Shown piece after piece: positions 6,250-12,862 of a stretch of DNA of 15,188 nucleotides (position 1 is its first letter; every line of letters starts with the position of its first letter). This DNA comes from Pavlovales sp. CCMP2436 (lineage: Eukaryota; Haptophyta; Pavlovophyceae; Pavlovales): assembly GCA_026770615.1 (NCBI GenBank), contig MU631699.1, forward strand, positions 115,671-130,858, in the 5' to 3' direction. Under the pieces are notes generated by a model, which was given only the letters and a program-made list of their open reading frames with translations, was not told the origin of the DNA and did not search any database. Made by a program: the position numbers and the translations under genes.

Positions 6250-8379
6250 TTAGCTTAATTTGGTGATACCGCTGCTAGTCAATCGGTAGAGTCCTGAAGC
6301 GGCTATGCGACCGTCCTTTAAAATCGTGATGAAGAATTTCCAAGATGTCATAGCTGAGGTAAGCATGTTTATTGTACGACCCTCAGAGTTACCCATGATG
6401 ATTTTAAACGTGTTTGAAGACACAGGATCCACGCTTAGCAGGTGAGCTCCGATAGGATGTACCGTTATAAATGTTATGTCCGGGACTGAAACGTACGTGG
6501 ATCCACTTCCTGCACTAACCTTTGTGAAAGTAACCTTGTAGAAACGGTATTCTATGTGAGCTGCGGTTACGTCAAACGCCGCGGCGATGTTGGAGGACCA
6601 ATTGGTTTTCACAAATGATTGAATATCTGTGAACGTCGTGTCGTTTGAGCCTGAGAGGGTCCATTCTGTAGGAGCAGTTACCCCTGGGTAGCGGGTACTG
6701 CCTTCAAAACGCAACGATGATATTTTCAAGGGCTGTGGGTACTCTATCGTTAGAGCTTGGGAACCAACTCCCGCCGATGTAAAAGTGCCTTCAGAGGACC
6801 CCCAGTAGGTACTCGAGCTCTTATCAAACGCTGCGTTTGCCGCATACGCAGCGTTGTTTTGAAAAGTAGAACTGCTAATAACCTTCCACCCATCACTGTT
6901 ATTCCAATCGTCGGTCGTTGTAATATTTACATTGTTCGTAAAAGCAGGACTGTTTTTCAGGAACACAGCTACGTCGGTAGTACTGTACGCTGGTACCACG
7001 TTTATCTGTACTTCACCTTTCTGGTTGTCGGTGTTTATAAGCCACGAGTCGGTTGTAGCCGTGCAGCTAACTATATTTATTTTTTCTTGAAGTGTATACA
7101 ACAGGTTCTCGATTCGCTCGATCGAGTTGACCAAATTCATGGTCGTTCCGTTGACTGTTTTTCCAAATAGTCCGCTGTAATAAGAATTGCTATTCATTGT
7201 CGACTGAATAATTTTTAATGAGAAATCGTCAAGTGTAACATCCCGCGAACTGTCACTTTTCAGGATGAATGAAGTCACCGGGATGATTATACCCGTGTAC
7301 GCACCAGCTACGATTGTTCCGCCACAAACTCGTAGAACCGGTCTATAAATTCTTGTGTAAATAGAAGCCAATTCACCCACTTCTGCATCTCGTAAAACCT
7401 CTGTCGCGTTTGAAAAGAACGAGAAATCAAGATAGCGTTTGGTAATTAAAGTGTATATTCTTTTTGTTAACGTGCGATAATCTTCAACCGTCTGTGTTAT
7501 ATCAAATGTTATCTGTCGCGGAACCTCCGCACTTGAACCCGTGACAAAGACGTCTAATTTTACAGTTCTAGCAAAGAAACCTGCCTTGTTTGGGAAATTA
7601 AGCGGCCACTCGTTCCAATTTGAGGGTCGTGGCCCCGCATGCCAGCCCGGATTTCTAAAATTTGGTACACGTTCAAGACCAAAATGGTCCTTAGACTCGT
7701 CGGAGCCAAGCCACATTGAGAACCACCCGTATCCTTCTGGTACACCGTAGGCTGTATTATAATCAAAAACGGGCGAAAATTTATAGGTTGAATAGTTAAA
7801 TGATAACGTGAGATGTCCAAACGAAACACCGTCCACGAAAGCACGCATTTGATCATTCCATTTCACTATCAGTTGTTCAGGGGTGTCGTCTGGACTCCAG
7901 TAAAAGGTCCGCTCGTAATTTACGTTAGGGCTGCCCGAGTTTCGAATTAAAACAACACTTAAAACCGGGAGTGGGTCTGGGAGTGACAAGTTGCGAAGTT
8001 TCATTGTGTAAGTCGATGAGCTCGGGTCACTTATCGTTTCTGTTTGCAATTTCAACGTGTCTCCGAGTACCGCCAGTGTTCCGTCAATGAATGATGAATT
8101 CTCTGCGAACGTAAACTGCAAACCAATAGAGTTTGTTGCTGTCTCTAAATCGTTGCTAAGTTTCAACTCGGACACAAACGACAGCGGTGATTCAAAAATA
8201 GTTGGGTCAAAGGGCAAAACGAGTTCTGTACCGGTTTGTGAAGGCATATATGTGTTTGCGAAAGGTCGAGGTGCCATTTCGGTTTGCCACCAGATATTAG
8301 TGGATCCACTCGTGAGCACCAGTCCGAGTGTACCTTTGGCCAGGTCGCTTCCGAAATACCGATCGACTTGATAAAACAC
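6250..8379 (-). CDS. Fibre-like surface protein, main part, with F5/8-type (discoidin-like) domain
   Basis: A 709-aa ORF, probably the main part of a virion attachment protein. Residues about 150-280 are a beta-rich domain related to the 120-aa ORF just upstream. Residues 413-436 are an amphipathic, coiled-coil-like stretch (MNLVNSIERIENLLYTLQEK), suitable for trimerisation. Residues about 495-642 resemble an F5/8 type C (discoidin) domain: WKVISSSTFQ, AAFDKSSSTYWGS, LTIEYPQPLKISSLRFEG, WTLSGSND and YRFYKVTFTKV. Such domains bind glycans or phospholipids and occur in viral and phage fibres. The start is uncertain: the listed one is GTG, the first ATG is codon 35 (8275-8277), and the frame is open upstream back to a TAA at 8413-8415, beyond which it continues into the 120-aa ORF. 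The two are probably one interrupted gene. No transmembrane segment was seen. Confidence 0.75.
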   Translation of the reverse strand: MFYQVDRYFGSDLAKGTLGLVLTSGSTNIWWQTEMAPRPFANTYMPSQTGTELVLPFDPTIFESPLSFVSELKLSNDLETATNSIGLQFTFAENSSFIDGTLAVLGDTLKLQTETISDPSSSTYTMKLRNLSLPDPLPVLSVVLIRNSGSPNVNYERTFYWSPDDTPEQLIVKWNDQMRAFVDGVSFGHLTLSFNYSTYKFSPVFDYNTAYGVPEGYGWFSMWLGSDESKDHFGLERVPNFRNPGWHAGPRPSNWNEWPLNFPNKAGFFARTVKLDVFVTGSSAEVPRQITFDITQTVEDYRTLTKRIYTLITKRYLDFSFFSNATEVLRDAEVGELASIYTRIYRPVLRVCGGTIVAGAYTGIIIPVTSFILKSDSSRDVTLDDFSLKIIQSTMNSNSYYSGLFGKTVNGTTMNLVNSIERIENLLYTLQEKINIVSCTATTDSWLINTDNQKGEVQINVVPAYSTTDVAVFLKNSPAFTNNVNITTTDDWNNSDGWKVISSSTFQNNAAYAANAAFDKSSSTYWGSSEGTFTSAGVGSQALTIEYPQPLKISSLRFEGSTRYPGVTAPTEWTLSGSNDTTFTDIQSFVKTNWSSNIAAAFDVTAAHIEYRFYKVTFTKVSAGSGSTYVSVPDITFITVHPIGAHLLSVDPVSSNTFKIIMGNSEGRTINMLTSAMTSWKFFITILKDGRIAASGLYRLTSSGITKLS

Positions 8380-8412
8380 ATCCGTGTAGCTTCCGAAATC
8401 AAGGTTTTTGTT

Positions 8413-8775
8413 TTATACTCCGCTAAACTTGCTTGTTGATGGTGTGTACATCAAATCACAGTGGCCAAAACTAACGGACGAATTGAAAAGCTGCATCTGG
8501 GCTTTCCATTTAATTACAATGGTCTCGGGTGAGTCCTCGGACAACCAAACAAAATCTCGTGTGTGGGTGATCGATCCAGGTAGATTTTTTATCATTCTTA
8601 TTGTTAAAATTTCAGAGGCTATTGTTCGAAGCAGAACTTTTGCGGGGTCTCTTGTTTTGTTTTGCTCTACATCGGCGCTGCTCAAATTCAAATGCGTTAT
8701 CGTAGTCGTGTTTGTGATCATAGGAACTTGAAGCGATTTAGTCTTATTCTGCAACTGTCCGAAAACGTTCGCCAT
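8413..8775 (-). CDS. N-terminal part of the fibre-like protein, ended by an in-frame TAA
   Basis: A 120-aa ORF in the same frame as the 709-aa ORF, separated from it by one TAA (8413-8415) and eleven sense codons before the GTG. Its residues 79-120 (from SEDSPETIVIKW through VSFGH to STSKFSGV) align with residues 162-204 of the 709-aa ORF at roughly half identity. The similarity continues on the far side of the stop (GSDLAK...GL against GSDESK...GL, then a shared PRP), so the TAA falls inside a domain. It has its own promoter box (8803-8812) 27 nt before the ATG, unlike the downstream ORF, so this ATG is probably the true start of the whole fibre gene. It could be a real short product, a recent nonsense mutation, a sequencing error or a readthrough site. 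Confidence 0.65.
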   Translation of the reverse strand: MANVFGQLQNKTKSLQVPMITNTTTITHLNLSSADVEQNKTRDPAKVLLRTIASEILTIRMIKNLPGSITHTRDFVWLSEDSPETIVIKWKAQMQLFNSSVSFGHCDLMYTPSTSKFSGV

Positions 8776-8802
8776 TTCAGAACGTGTATATCAGCACCAT
8801 AT

Positions 8803-8812
8803 ATTTTTATTA
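8803..8812 (-). promoter_or_regulatory. TAATAAAAAT promoter box of the fibre gene
   Basis: Read on the minus strand this is TAATAAAAAT, 27 nt before the ATG ending at 8775. It lies in the 62-bp gap behind the preceding minus-strand gene. Confidence 0.7.
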
Positions 8813-8837
8813 TAGTCGACAGAACAGCGTATTAGAT

Positions 8838-10124
8838 TTAAGGGATATCGTTTTTGTGTAGACCAAACACCACCGATATTGCGGCCCGCGCTCTTATAGA
8901 GGTTAGGCCTCCGTAACGTTCTCTAATTGGATTTAGCAAACTCGCGTAAGTAACCAGTCTCTGCCTTTGCGATGAGGACTCAAGCTCGTTCTTAGAAGGC
9001 AGTCTACGCCGATCGCTCATCTCCCACATCATACGCAACTGTTCATCGGTGAACTGGATGCCGAGAGATTCAACCTCACCTTGACGTTTCATAAATGGTT
9101 TTATAACGGGTCCCCTTGAAGAAGAGCCATACTCCGACCCAGTCGAAGCGACCCCCGTCGATTTAGTGGGTGAATCGAAACCAGTTACCCGACGTGTTGG
9201 TGGAGCTGACCCACCTGTAATAGCCGTCTCTGGAAAATTCGGGGGTGTGTTAGGTGCGGGGGTAGGGGGTGTGTACATTAGTCTAGGTGGCTGAGAGGTC
9301 ATCGTAGATTGTGGGAAGCGAGAAAATCCAGGTGGAAGGGGTGGACCAGCAAAGATCCTCGGAGGAGGAGCCTCAGGTTGCAAAAAACTACCAAGTGTCA
9401 CGGGAGGATTCACGATAAATCCACGCCCCTCGCGACGTACCTGCCTCGGTATCATGGTGAGCACTCCAGTTGGAGCTGGTGCGGCTTGTGTAGCTGGTGC
9501 GGCTGGTGCGGCTTGTGTAGCTGGTGCGGCTTGTGTAGCTGGTGCGGCTGGTGCGGCTGGTGAGCGCGGCTGGGGGCGTAGATCTGGAGGCAGCACACCG
9601 CTTGAGTTAGGGATTATCGGGGGTTCCTGAACGGCCGTCGACGGTGGTATACGGGAGTAGAAAACTTGATCGCCTCGCCCACCAGACACGGATCCTCGTG
9701 GGTTTACAAAGCCTTGTGTGGTGTTGCTGTTTGAGGGCCTTTCCCGTCCACTTAGCAACGGAGGTCTCGCTGGAATTATTGATCGATTTAGTACTGGCTG
9801 ACCACCCACGTTGTTGAGTACGTCATCATAAACGCCTGCTGCTTGGTAGGCTGTATATATATTTTTGAGTTCGCGTGGGAGGCGAGGAAGATCGGTTTGT
9901 GGTATGTCCATTAGAATCGGGCGAGCGCTGTACACCAAGTACTCACTAAACTCGTGGTGACGTGGACCCGTCATGTACACGGGTGCGATCTTGCCTTTTT
10001 GGAAAATTGGATGCATGGCACCATCATAAGGTCGCCCGTCGAGCAAATAATGGGTAACTCTATTTCGAGGATCAGTGTCCGTTAGCCTGAGAAGCCGGTC
10101 ACGGTTGAGATTATTCACTGCCAT
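8838..10124 (-). CDS. Unrecognised Pro/Ala-rich protein, probably structural
   Basis: A 428-aa protein that I cannot place in a family. Residues 1-110 look folded (DRLLRLTDTDPRNRVTHYLL; ELKNIYTAYQAAGVYDDVL). Residues about 115-345 are disordered and rich in Pro, Ala, Ser and Thr, with an AAPATQ-type repeat near 187-215 encoded by 9-bp DNA repeats. Residues 345-428 form a second compact, charged, helical region (FTDEQLRMMWEMSDRRRLPS; ERYGGLTSIRARAAISVVFG). Two small folded ends joined by a long flexible linker suggest a capsid-associated or scaffolding protein; this is inference. It lies between the ATPase and fibre genes in the minus-strand block. A clear AAATAAAAAT box precedes the chosen ATG by 24 nt. 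No protease motif was found in it. Confidence 0.8.
   Translation of the reverse strand: MAVNNLNRDRLLRLTDTDPRNRVTHYLLDGRPYDGAMHPIFQKGKIAPVYMTGPRHHEFSEYLVYSARPILMDIPQTDLPRLPRELKNIYTAYQAAGVYDDVLNNVGGQPVLNRSIIPARPPLLSGRERPSNSNTTQGFVNPRGSVSGGRGDQVFYSRIPPSTAVQEPPIIPNSSGVLPPDLRPQPRSPAAPAAPATQAAPATQAAPAAPATQAAPAPTGVLTMIPRQVRREGRGFIVNPPVTLGSFLQPEAPPPRIFAGPPLPPGFSRFPQSTMTSQPPRLMYTPPTPAPNTPPNFPETAITGGSAPPTRRVTGFDSPTKSTGVASTGSEYGSSSRGPVIKPFMKRQGEVESLGIQFTDEQLRMMWEMSDRRRLPSKNELESSSQRQRLVTYASLLNPIRERYGGLTSIRARAAISVVFGLHKNDIP
9478..9562. repeat. 9-bp imperfect tandem repeat in the Pro/Ala-rich gene
   Basis: Alternating 9-mers GGTGCGGCT and TGTGTAGCT encode the Ala-Ala-Pro / Ala-Thr-Gln repeat of the minus-strand protein. 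The plus-strand Cys/Trp-rich ORF over it is a shadow. Confidence 0.8.
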
Positions 10125-10148
10125 TTGATGTTTGTACTAAGTGCCATC

Positions 10149-10158
10149 ATTTTTATTT
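10149..10158 (-). promoter_or_regulatory. AAATAAAAAT promoter box overlapping the ATPase stop codon
   Basis: An exact AAATAAAAAT on the minus strand, 24 nt before the ATG ending at 10124. It shares bases with the ATPase TAA at 10153-10155. Here alone the box could also act as a poly(A) signal for the gene before it. Confidence 0.7.
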
Positions 10159-10926
10159 TGATATATACGTGAGCTTTGCGAATTTGTTGAAAACTAGTGC
10201 ATTTCCTACGTCTAAGAACATGAACTGATGGGAGTCACCTCCCGGTTTGAAGACGTGGTTGTACAGCTCTTGAAATTCTATTTTACTACGTGGCACTAAC
10301 TCGTCTCTGATACTTTCCAGTTCTCGCAAATTTGAAACACGGAATAAAAAGAGGGCGCTCACGAGTTTGCGGATAGTTAGCGGAATTGATCTATAGGTCT
10401 GACTGATAACCCAAACACTCACTCGCAAATGCCGTCTATTTGATATCAGTTTTTCAAGTGCCGATCTAAGCCCATTGTCTTTAAGACTCGACATAAAATC
10501 GTCGATGATAATTAAACTATTTTGCTTCTTCTTAGACGCAGCCTCGAGCTTTACAATCACTGCATCGAGTGTGGCCTTATCAAGCTCGTGACTTACTTTA
10601 TCGTGATTTTTGAAAGGCGAGTCGCTCATCGATGCGAAGGACGTAGCAGGCACAAACAACCACACGTTATCGAAGACACCGTTGTAAATCCGGGGACTTG
10701 TTTGAGTGAGCAAGGCTGTGGACAAACTCGTCTTACCCGACCGTGGTGGTCCCAAAAAGCAAGCAAACATGTGTTGAGCCGGTAGGGGCTGTGGGATATC
10801 AGCGCCGAGGGCGTTGTCGACATCAAAACGAGGGATTGTTAGACTTATATTATTGGTTTCCTCTGTGACTTTGTCGGTCGAATTATTCGCCAGGTCGTCA
10901 GTTTCATTCTTGGGGGTTACTTCCAT
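10153..10926 (-). CDS. A32/FtsK-like DNA packaging ATPase
   Basis: A 257-aa P-loop ATPase of the FtsK/HerA-type packaging family used by double-jelly-roll viruses to pump DNA into the capsid. Walker A is GPPRSGKTS at 59-67. Walker B is LIIIDDF at 138-144 (D142, D143). A polar sensor follows as SVWVISQTYRSIP at 170-182, with Gln176. The first 30 residues are acidic, Asn/Thr-rich and probably flexible. The length is usual for virophage and Polinton-like homologues. It sits between the coiled-coil protein and the Pro/Ala-rich protein in the minus-strand block. The upstream spacer is A-rich with TATTATATA on the coding strand 15 nt before the ATG and no AATAAAAAT box, so its expression may differ from the capsid genes. 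This is the most secure family assignment with the helicase. Confidence 0.93.
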   Translation of the reverse strand: MEVTPKNETDDLANNSTDKVTEETNNISLTIPRFDVDNALGADIPQPLPAQHMFACFLGPPRSGKTSLSTALLTQTSPRIYNGVFDNVWLFVPATSFASMSDSPFKNHDKVSHELDKATLDAVIVKLEAASKKKQNSLIIIDDFMSSLKDNGLRSALEKLISNRRHLRVSVWVISQTYRSIPLTIRKLVSALFLFRVSNLRELESIRDELVPRSKIEFQELYNHVFKPGGDSHQFMFLDVGNALVFNKFAKLTYISK

Positions 10927-10982
10927 TTATGAACTGAATCTATATAATACTACGCCTGTTTTTTTTTTGTTTTTTTTTGTTT
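10927..10982 (-). promoter_or_regulatory. A-rich leader and TATA-like element before the ATPase gene
   Basis: On the minus strand two runs of A, broken by C, are followed by GTATTATATA (10941-10950), 14 nt before the ATG. This differs from the AATAAAAAT box of the neighbouring genes. Confidence 0.4.
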
Positions 10983-11504
10983 TCAGACGTATCGAATTGA
11001 TATAGCTGGCTTCTCAAAGTAGCGAAATGGTGGAGGCGGTTCTAATACTACGCTCGAAGAACCCTCGTTAGCTTGCTGGACTGGCGGAGCCGCTTGTGGT
11101 ACCTGTGCTGCCGGGGGAGTGAAACCGTACTTGGCCGACAATTTGATAGCCAGTGCGTATTCATCTAGTGCGGCTTTCTCTCTTGCTTTTTCATCTGCAG
11201 CCGACATCCTGAGAGCTTTTGCGTCCGCCAGGATCTCCACCCTACGTTTATTAGCAGCCAAGTAGTTTTGCCTCTGCTTCAAGCTGGGGATACGCTTTGG
11301 CTTGACAGGCGGGGGTACGTCTGGGATCGGCGGGGTCGAGGTTTGCGGGGTCGAGGTTTGCGGGGTCGAGGTTTGCGGGGTCGAGGTTGGCGTGATAGTG
11401 ACCGGGGTGGTATCGACAGATACTTTTTCGATCGAAGGCGGTGTGTGCTGAACGTCAATTGAGACAGTAGTCGGTTCCTCGGTAACTTTGCTCTTTTTCT
11501 CCAT
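10983..11504 (-). CDS. Unrecognised Thr/Pro-rich protein with a central charged helix
   Basis: A 173-aa protein with no recognised family. Residues 1-45 are charged and Thr-rich. Residues about 39-58 hold four TSTPQ-type repeats encoded by a 15-bp DNA repeat. Residues 74-125 form a long, Ala-rich, highly charged helix (LKQRQNYLAANKRRVEILAD, then EKAREKAALDEYALAIKLSA), probably a coiled coil. The end is Pro/Gln-rich and closes with FRYFEKPAISIRYV. This layout suits a minor virion or scaffolding protein, which is inference from position beside the ATPase and capsid genes. It is the first gene of the minus-strand block and diverges from the penton-like gene. A TAATAAAAAT box lies 28 nt before its ATG. 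Stop TGA. Confidence 0.75.
   Translation of the reverse strand: MEKKSKVTEEPTTVSIDVQHTPPSIEKVSVDTTPVTITPTSTPQTSTPQTSTPQTSTPPIPDVPPPVKPKRIPSLKQRQNYLAANKRRVEILADAKALRMSAADEKAREKAALDEYALAIKLSAKYGFTPPAAQVPQAAPPVQQANEGSSSVVLEPPPPFRYFEKPAISIRYV
11331..11390. repeat. 15-bp tandem repeat coding TSTPQ
   Basis: Four head-to-tail copies of CGGGGTCGAGGTTTG (the last ends in GG) encode the Thr-Ser-Thr-Pro-Gln repeat of the minus-strand protein. Confidence 0.9.
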
Positions 11505-11532
11505 GACAGATATAGCTCTTTCATTACTTTAG

Positions 11533-11542
11533 ATTTTTATTA
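11533..11542 (-). promoter_or_regulatory. TAATAAAAAT promoter box of the Thr/Pro-rich protein gene
   Basis: TAATAAAAAT on the minus strand, 28 nt before the ATG ending at 11504. Together with the opposite copy at 11572 it makes a compact bidirectional promoter. Confidence 0.75.
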
Positions 11543-11571
11543 ATCCTGTGATCATTTCGAAGTCTACAATT

Positions 11572-11581
11572 AAATAAAAAT
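11572..11581 (+). promoter_or_regulatory. AAATAAAAAT promoter box of the penton-like gene
   Basis: An exact AAATAAAAAT touching the upstream ATG at 11582 and 27 nt before the ATG at 11609. The fixed spacing at other genes favours 11609 as the real start. No same-strand gene ends here, so a poly(A) role is unlikely. Confidence 0.75.
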
Positions 11582-11608
11582 ATGCACGCATGCTATATAT
11601 CGTTTCAC

Positions 11609-12382
11609 ATGGTGCTTCATCGTCTCTATCTTTCTTCCGATCAAGCGGATAAATATCCTTTGGGTGTCGATCGGACTGACAGTGTCGTATTTGATTTATC
11701 ACCGGGTATTTCGCTCTCGGGAAGGGAATCTATGTACGTACGGCTCGAGTCCTGTTCAATTCCGATTATTCAACCAAACGTTAACGAGAAAAATAATACT
11801 TTTGTACTGCTCCTTGCCGGGGACGCGATGGTGGTCGTGTCGATCCCGCCTACGCAATACTCGAGCGGCGAGGCCTTATCCGACGCTTTAAATTCCACAT
11901 CGCAAATGATCTCAGCCGGTGTGAGCTCTTCATTCGACTCGGCGACTAACAAGCTCACGTTTGCGCACAGTCAAGGCGGCAATATCTCTATAGCGACTAA
12001 CGAGACCACAACCGCGCACAAAATACTGGGGATGAACAAGAATTTCAATATCACGATTCCCTCCGGCACCCCGACAAGCGCACCACGCATGATCGATCTC
12101 GGTGGGGCCCGCGCTGTCTTAGTTAGTAGCGAATCCTTCGAATTGGATGTGCAAGACTCACACAGCCGCACAGGTGAAAACACCACCAATTTGCTCGCGT
12201 CCGTGCCTGTGAGCGTTGCATATGGCGATATACAGGTCTTCAAGTCTGACTCGGCACCGTATATGAACGCTCGTAGACGAACTCTTAGTAGCGTGGTTGT
12301 CGCGCTCCTGGACGAAAATCAGCAACCTTATAATACTCAAGGTCTCTCATGGAGTGTTGTACTCGACGTAATGATCGACTAA
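11609..12382 (+). CDS. Penton-like minor capsid protein (single jelly roll)
   Basis: A 257-aa protein that fits the penton / minor capsid protein of the Polinton-like and virophage group: beta-rich throughout, with no catalytic motif. Features typical of that group include FDLSPGISLSGRESMYVRLE near the N-terminus, an ILGMNKNF turn in the middle, IDLGGARAVLVSSESFELD, and a C-terminal LSSVVVALLDENQQPYNTQG followed by LSWSVVLDVMID. It would form the fivefold vertices around the major capsid protein. The start at 11609 was chosen because the promoter box lies 27 nt upstream, as at other genes. The ATG at 11582 would add nine residues but begins directly after the box. It leads the plus-strand capsid block. 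The assignment rests on pattern and context, not on a search. Confidence 0.75.
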   Translation: MVLHRLYLSSDQADKYPLGVDRTDSVVFDLSPGISLSGRESMYVRLESCSIPIIQPNVNEKNNTFVLLLAGDAMVVVSIPPTQYSSGEALSDALNSTSQMISAGVSSSFDSATNKLTFAHSQGGNISIATNETTTAHKILGMNKNFNITIPSGTPTSAPRMIDLGGARAVLVSSESFELDVQDSHSRTGENTTNLLASVPVSVAYGDIQVFKSDSAPYMNARRRTLSSVVVALLDENQQPYNTQGLSWSVVLDVMID

Positions 12383-12402
12383 CATAATAAGAACTAGAAG
12401 AC

Positions 12403-12412
12403 GATAAATATC
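12403..12412 (+). promoter_or_regulatory. Degenerate promoter box (GATAAATATC)
   Basis: A weak relative of the AAATAAAAAT box, 26 nt before the ATG at 12439. It is listed because the spacing matches; on sequence alone it would not stand out. Confidence 0.35.
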
Positions 12413-12438
12413 TTGTGTAAATGTACACTTACGAGAAA

Positions 12439-12783
12439 ATGAATTGGGGACGTTTTGGTCGAAATATTGCGAAATGGGGGTCTAATGCACTCCCAAAGTT
12501 TCAACAGTTCGGCCGTGCGTCCGGTAATTTTCTGCACAACGCTGCGTCTACGGTTAGCAAAATCGCCCAGAACGCCCGGCTCGGTCTCAATGCTATCGAG
12601 AATAGCGAGCTTGGTAGGATCCCGGGAGCTGGGGAGGCTCTTGGCTTCGGACGAGATGTTTTGAACGGTCTGTCTGCCGGTGCGCGGGTCGCCGGTCAGG
12701 TAGGTAATTTCGCAAGTGGCGTAGGTGCCAGCAAGGAGTTGCGGGGTCTCACAACCCAGTTTGAGCGAATGGCAAACTCTTGA
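12439..12783 (+). CDS. Small basic amphipathic virion protein (protein VI/X-like by context)
   Basis: A 114-aa basic protein. The N-terminus MNWGRFGRNIAKWG and the following 45 residues form amphipathic helices with Trp, Phe and Arg on separate faces. A Gly/Ala-rich stretch follows (about 65-100: IPGAGEALGFGRDVLNGLSA), then a charged end. Small proteins of this kind next to capsid genes in adintoviruses and relatives have been compared with adenovirus core or membrane-lytic proteins; applying that here is inference. It lies between the penton-like and major capsid genes, 56 bases after the former. The start at 12439 fits the promoter spacing and gives the more natural N-terminus. The ATG at 12421 would add six residues. 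Confidence 0.65.
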   Translation: MNWGRFGRNIAKWGSNALPKFQQFGRASGNFLHNAASTVSKIAQNARLGLNAIENSELGRIPGAGEALGFGRDVLNGLSAGARVAGQVGNFASGVGASKELRGLTTQFERMANS

Positions 12784-12789
12784 CCTTGA

Positions 12790-12807
12790 TGACGTCATTT
12801 GACGTCG
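12790..12807. promoter_or_regulatory. CRE-like palindrome pair before the major capsid gene
   Basis: TGACGTCA (12790-12797), a perfect 8-bp palindrome, is followed two bases later by TGACGTCG (12800-12807). TGACGTCA is the classical ATF/CREB-type bZIP site. It lies 28 bases upstream of the major capsid promoter box and no second pair was noticed elsewhere. Confidence 0.4.
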
Positions 12808-12824
12808 TTTAAACAAAAAAAACG

Positions 12825-12834
12825 AAATAAAAAT
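12825..12834 (+). promoter_or_regulatory. AAATAAAAAT promoter box of the major capsid gene
   Basis: An exact AAATAAAAAT, 28 nt before the ATG at 12863. The spacing supports this ATG as the start. Confidence 0.75.
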
Positions 12835-12862
12835 CTTGGTTACGTCTACACAACAAAATCAG

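Noticed and set aside
6757..7170. Plus-strand 137-aa ORF
   Set aside because: Antisense shadow of the fibre-like gene with no family features.
8413..8415. Host genetic code with TAA as a sense codon
   Set aside because: TAA also ends the major capsid, penton-like, ATPase and Pro/Ala-rich genes at sensible places, so it is a normal stop here.
9309..9563. Cys/Trp/Gly-rich plus-strand ORF
   Set aside because: Antisense reading of the Ala-Ala-Pro-Ala-Thr-Gln repeat; the pattern comes from the 9-bp DNA repeat.
8838..10124. Capsid maturation protease
   Set aside because: No His/Cys/Glu arrangement typical of adenovirus-type or Ulp1-like proteases can be seen in the folded ends.
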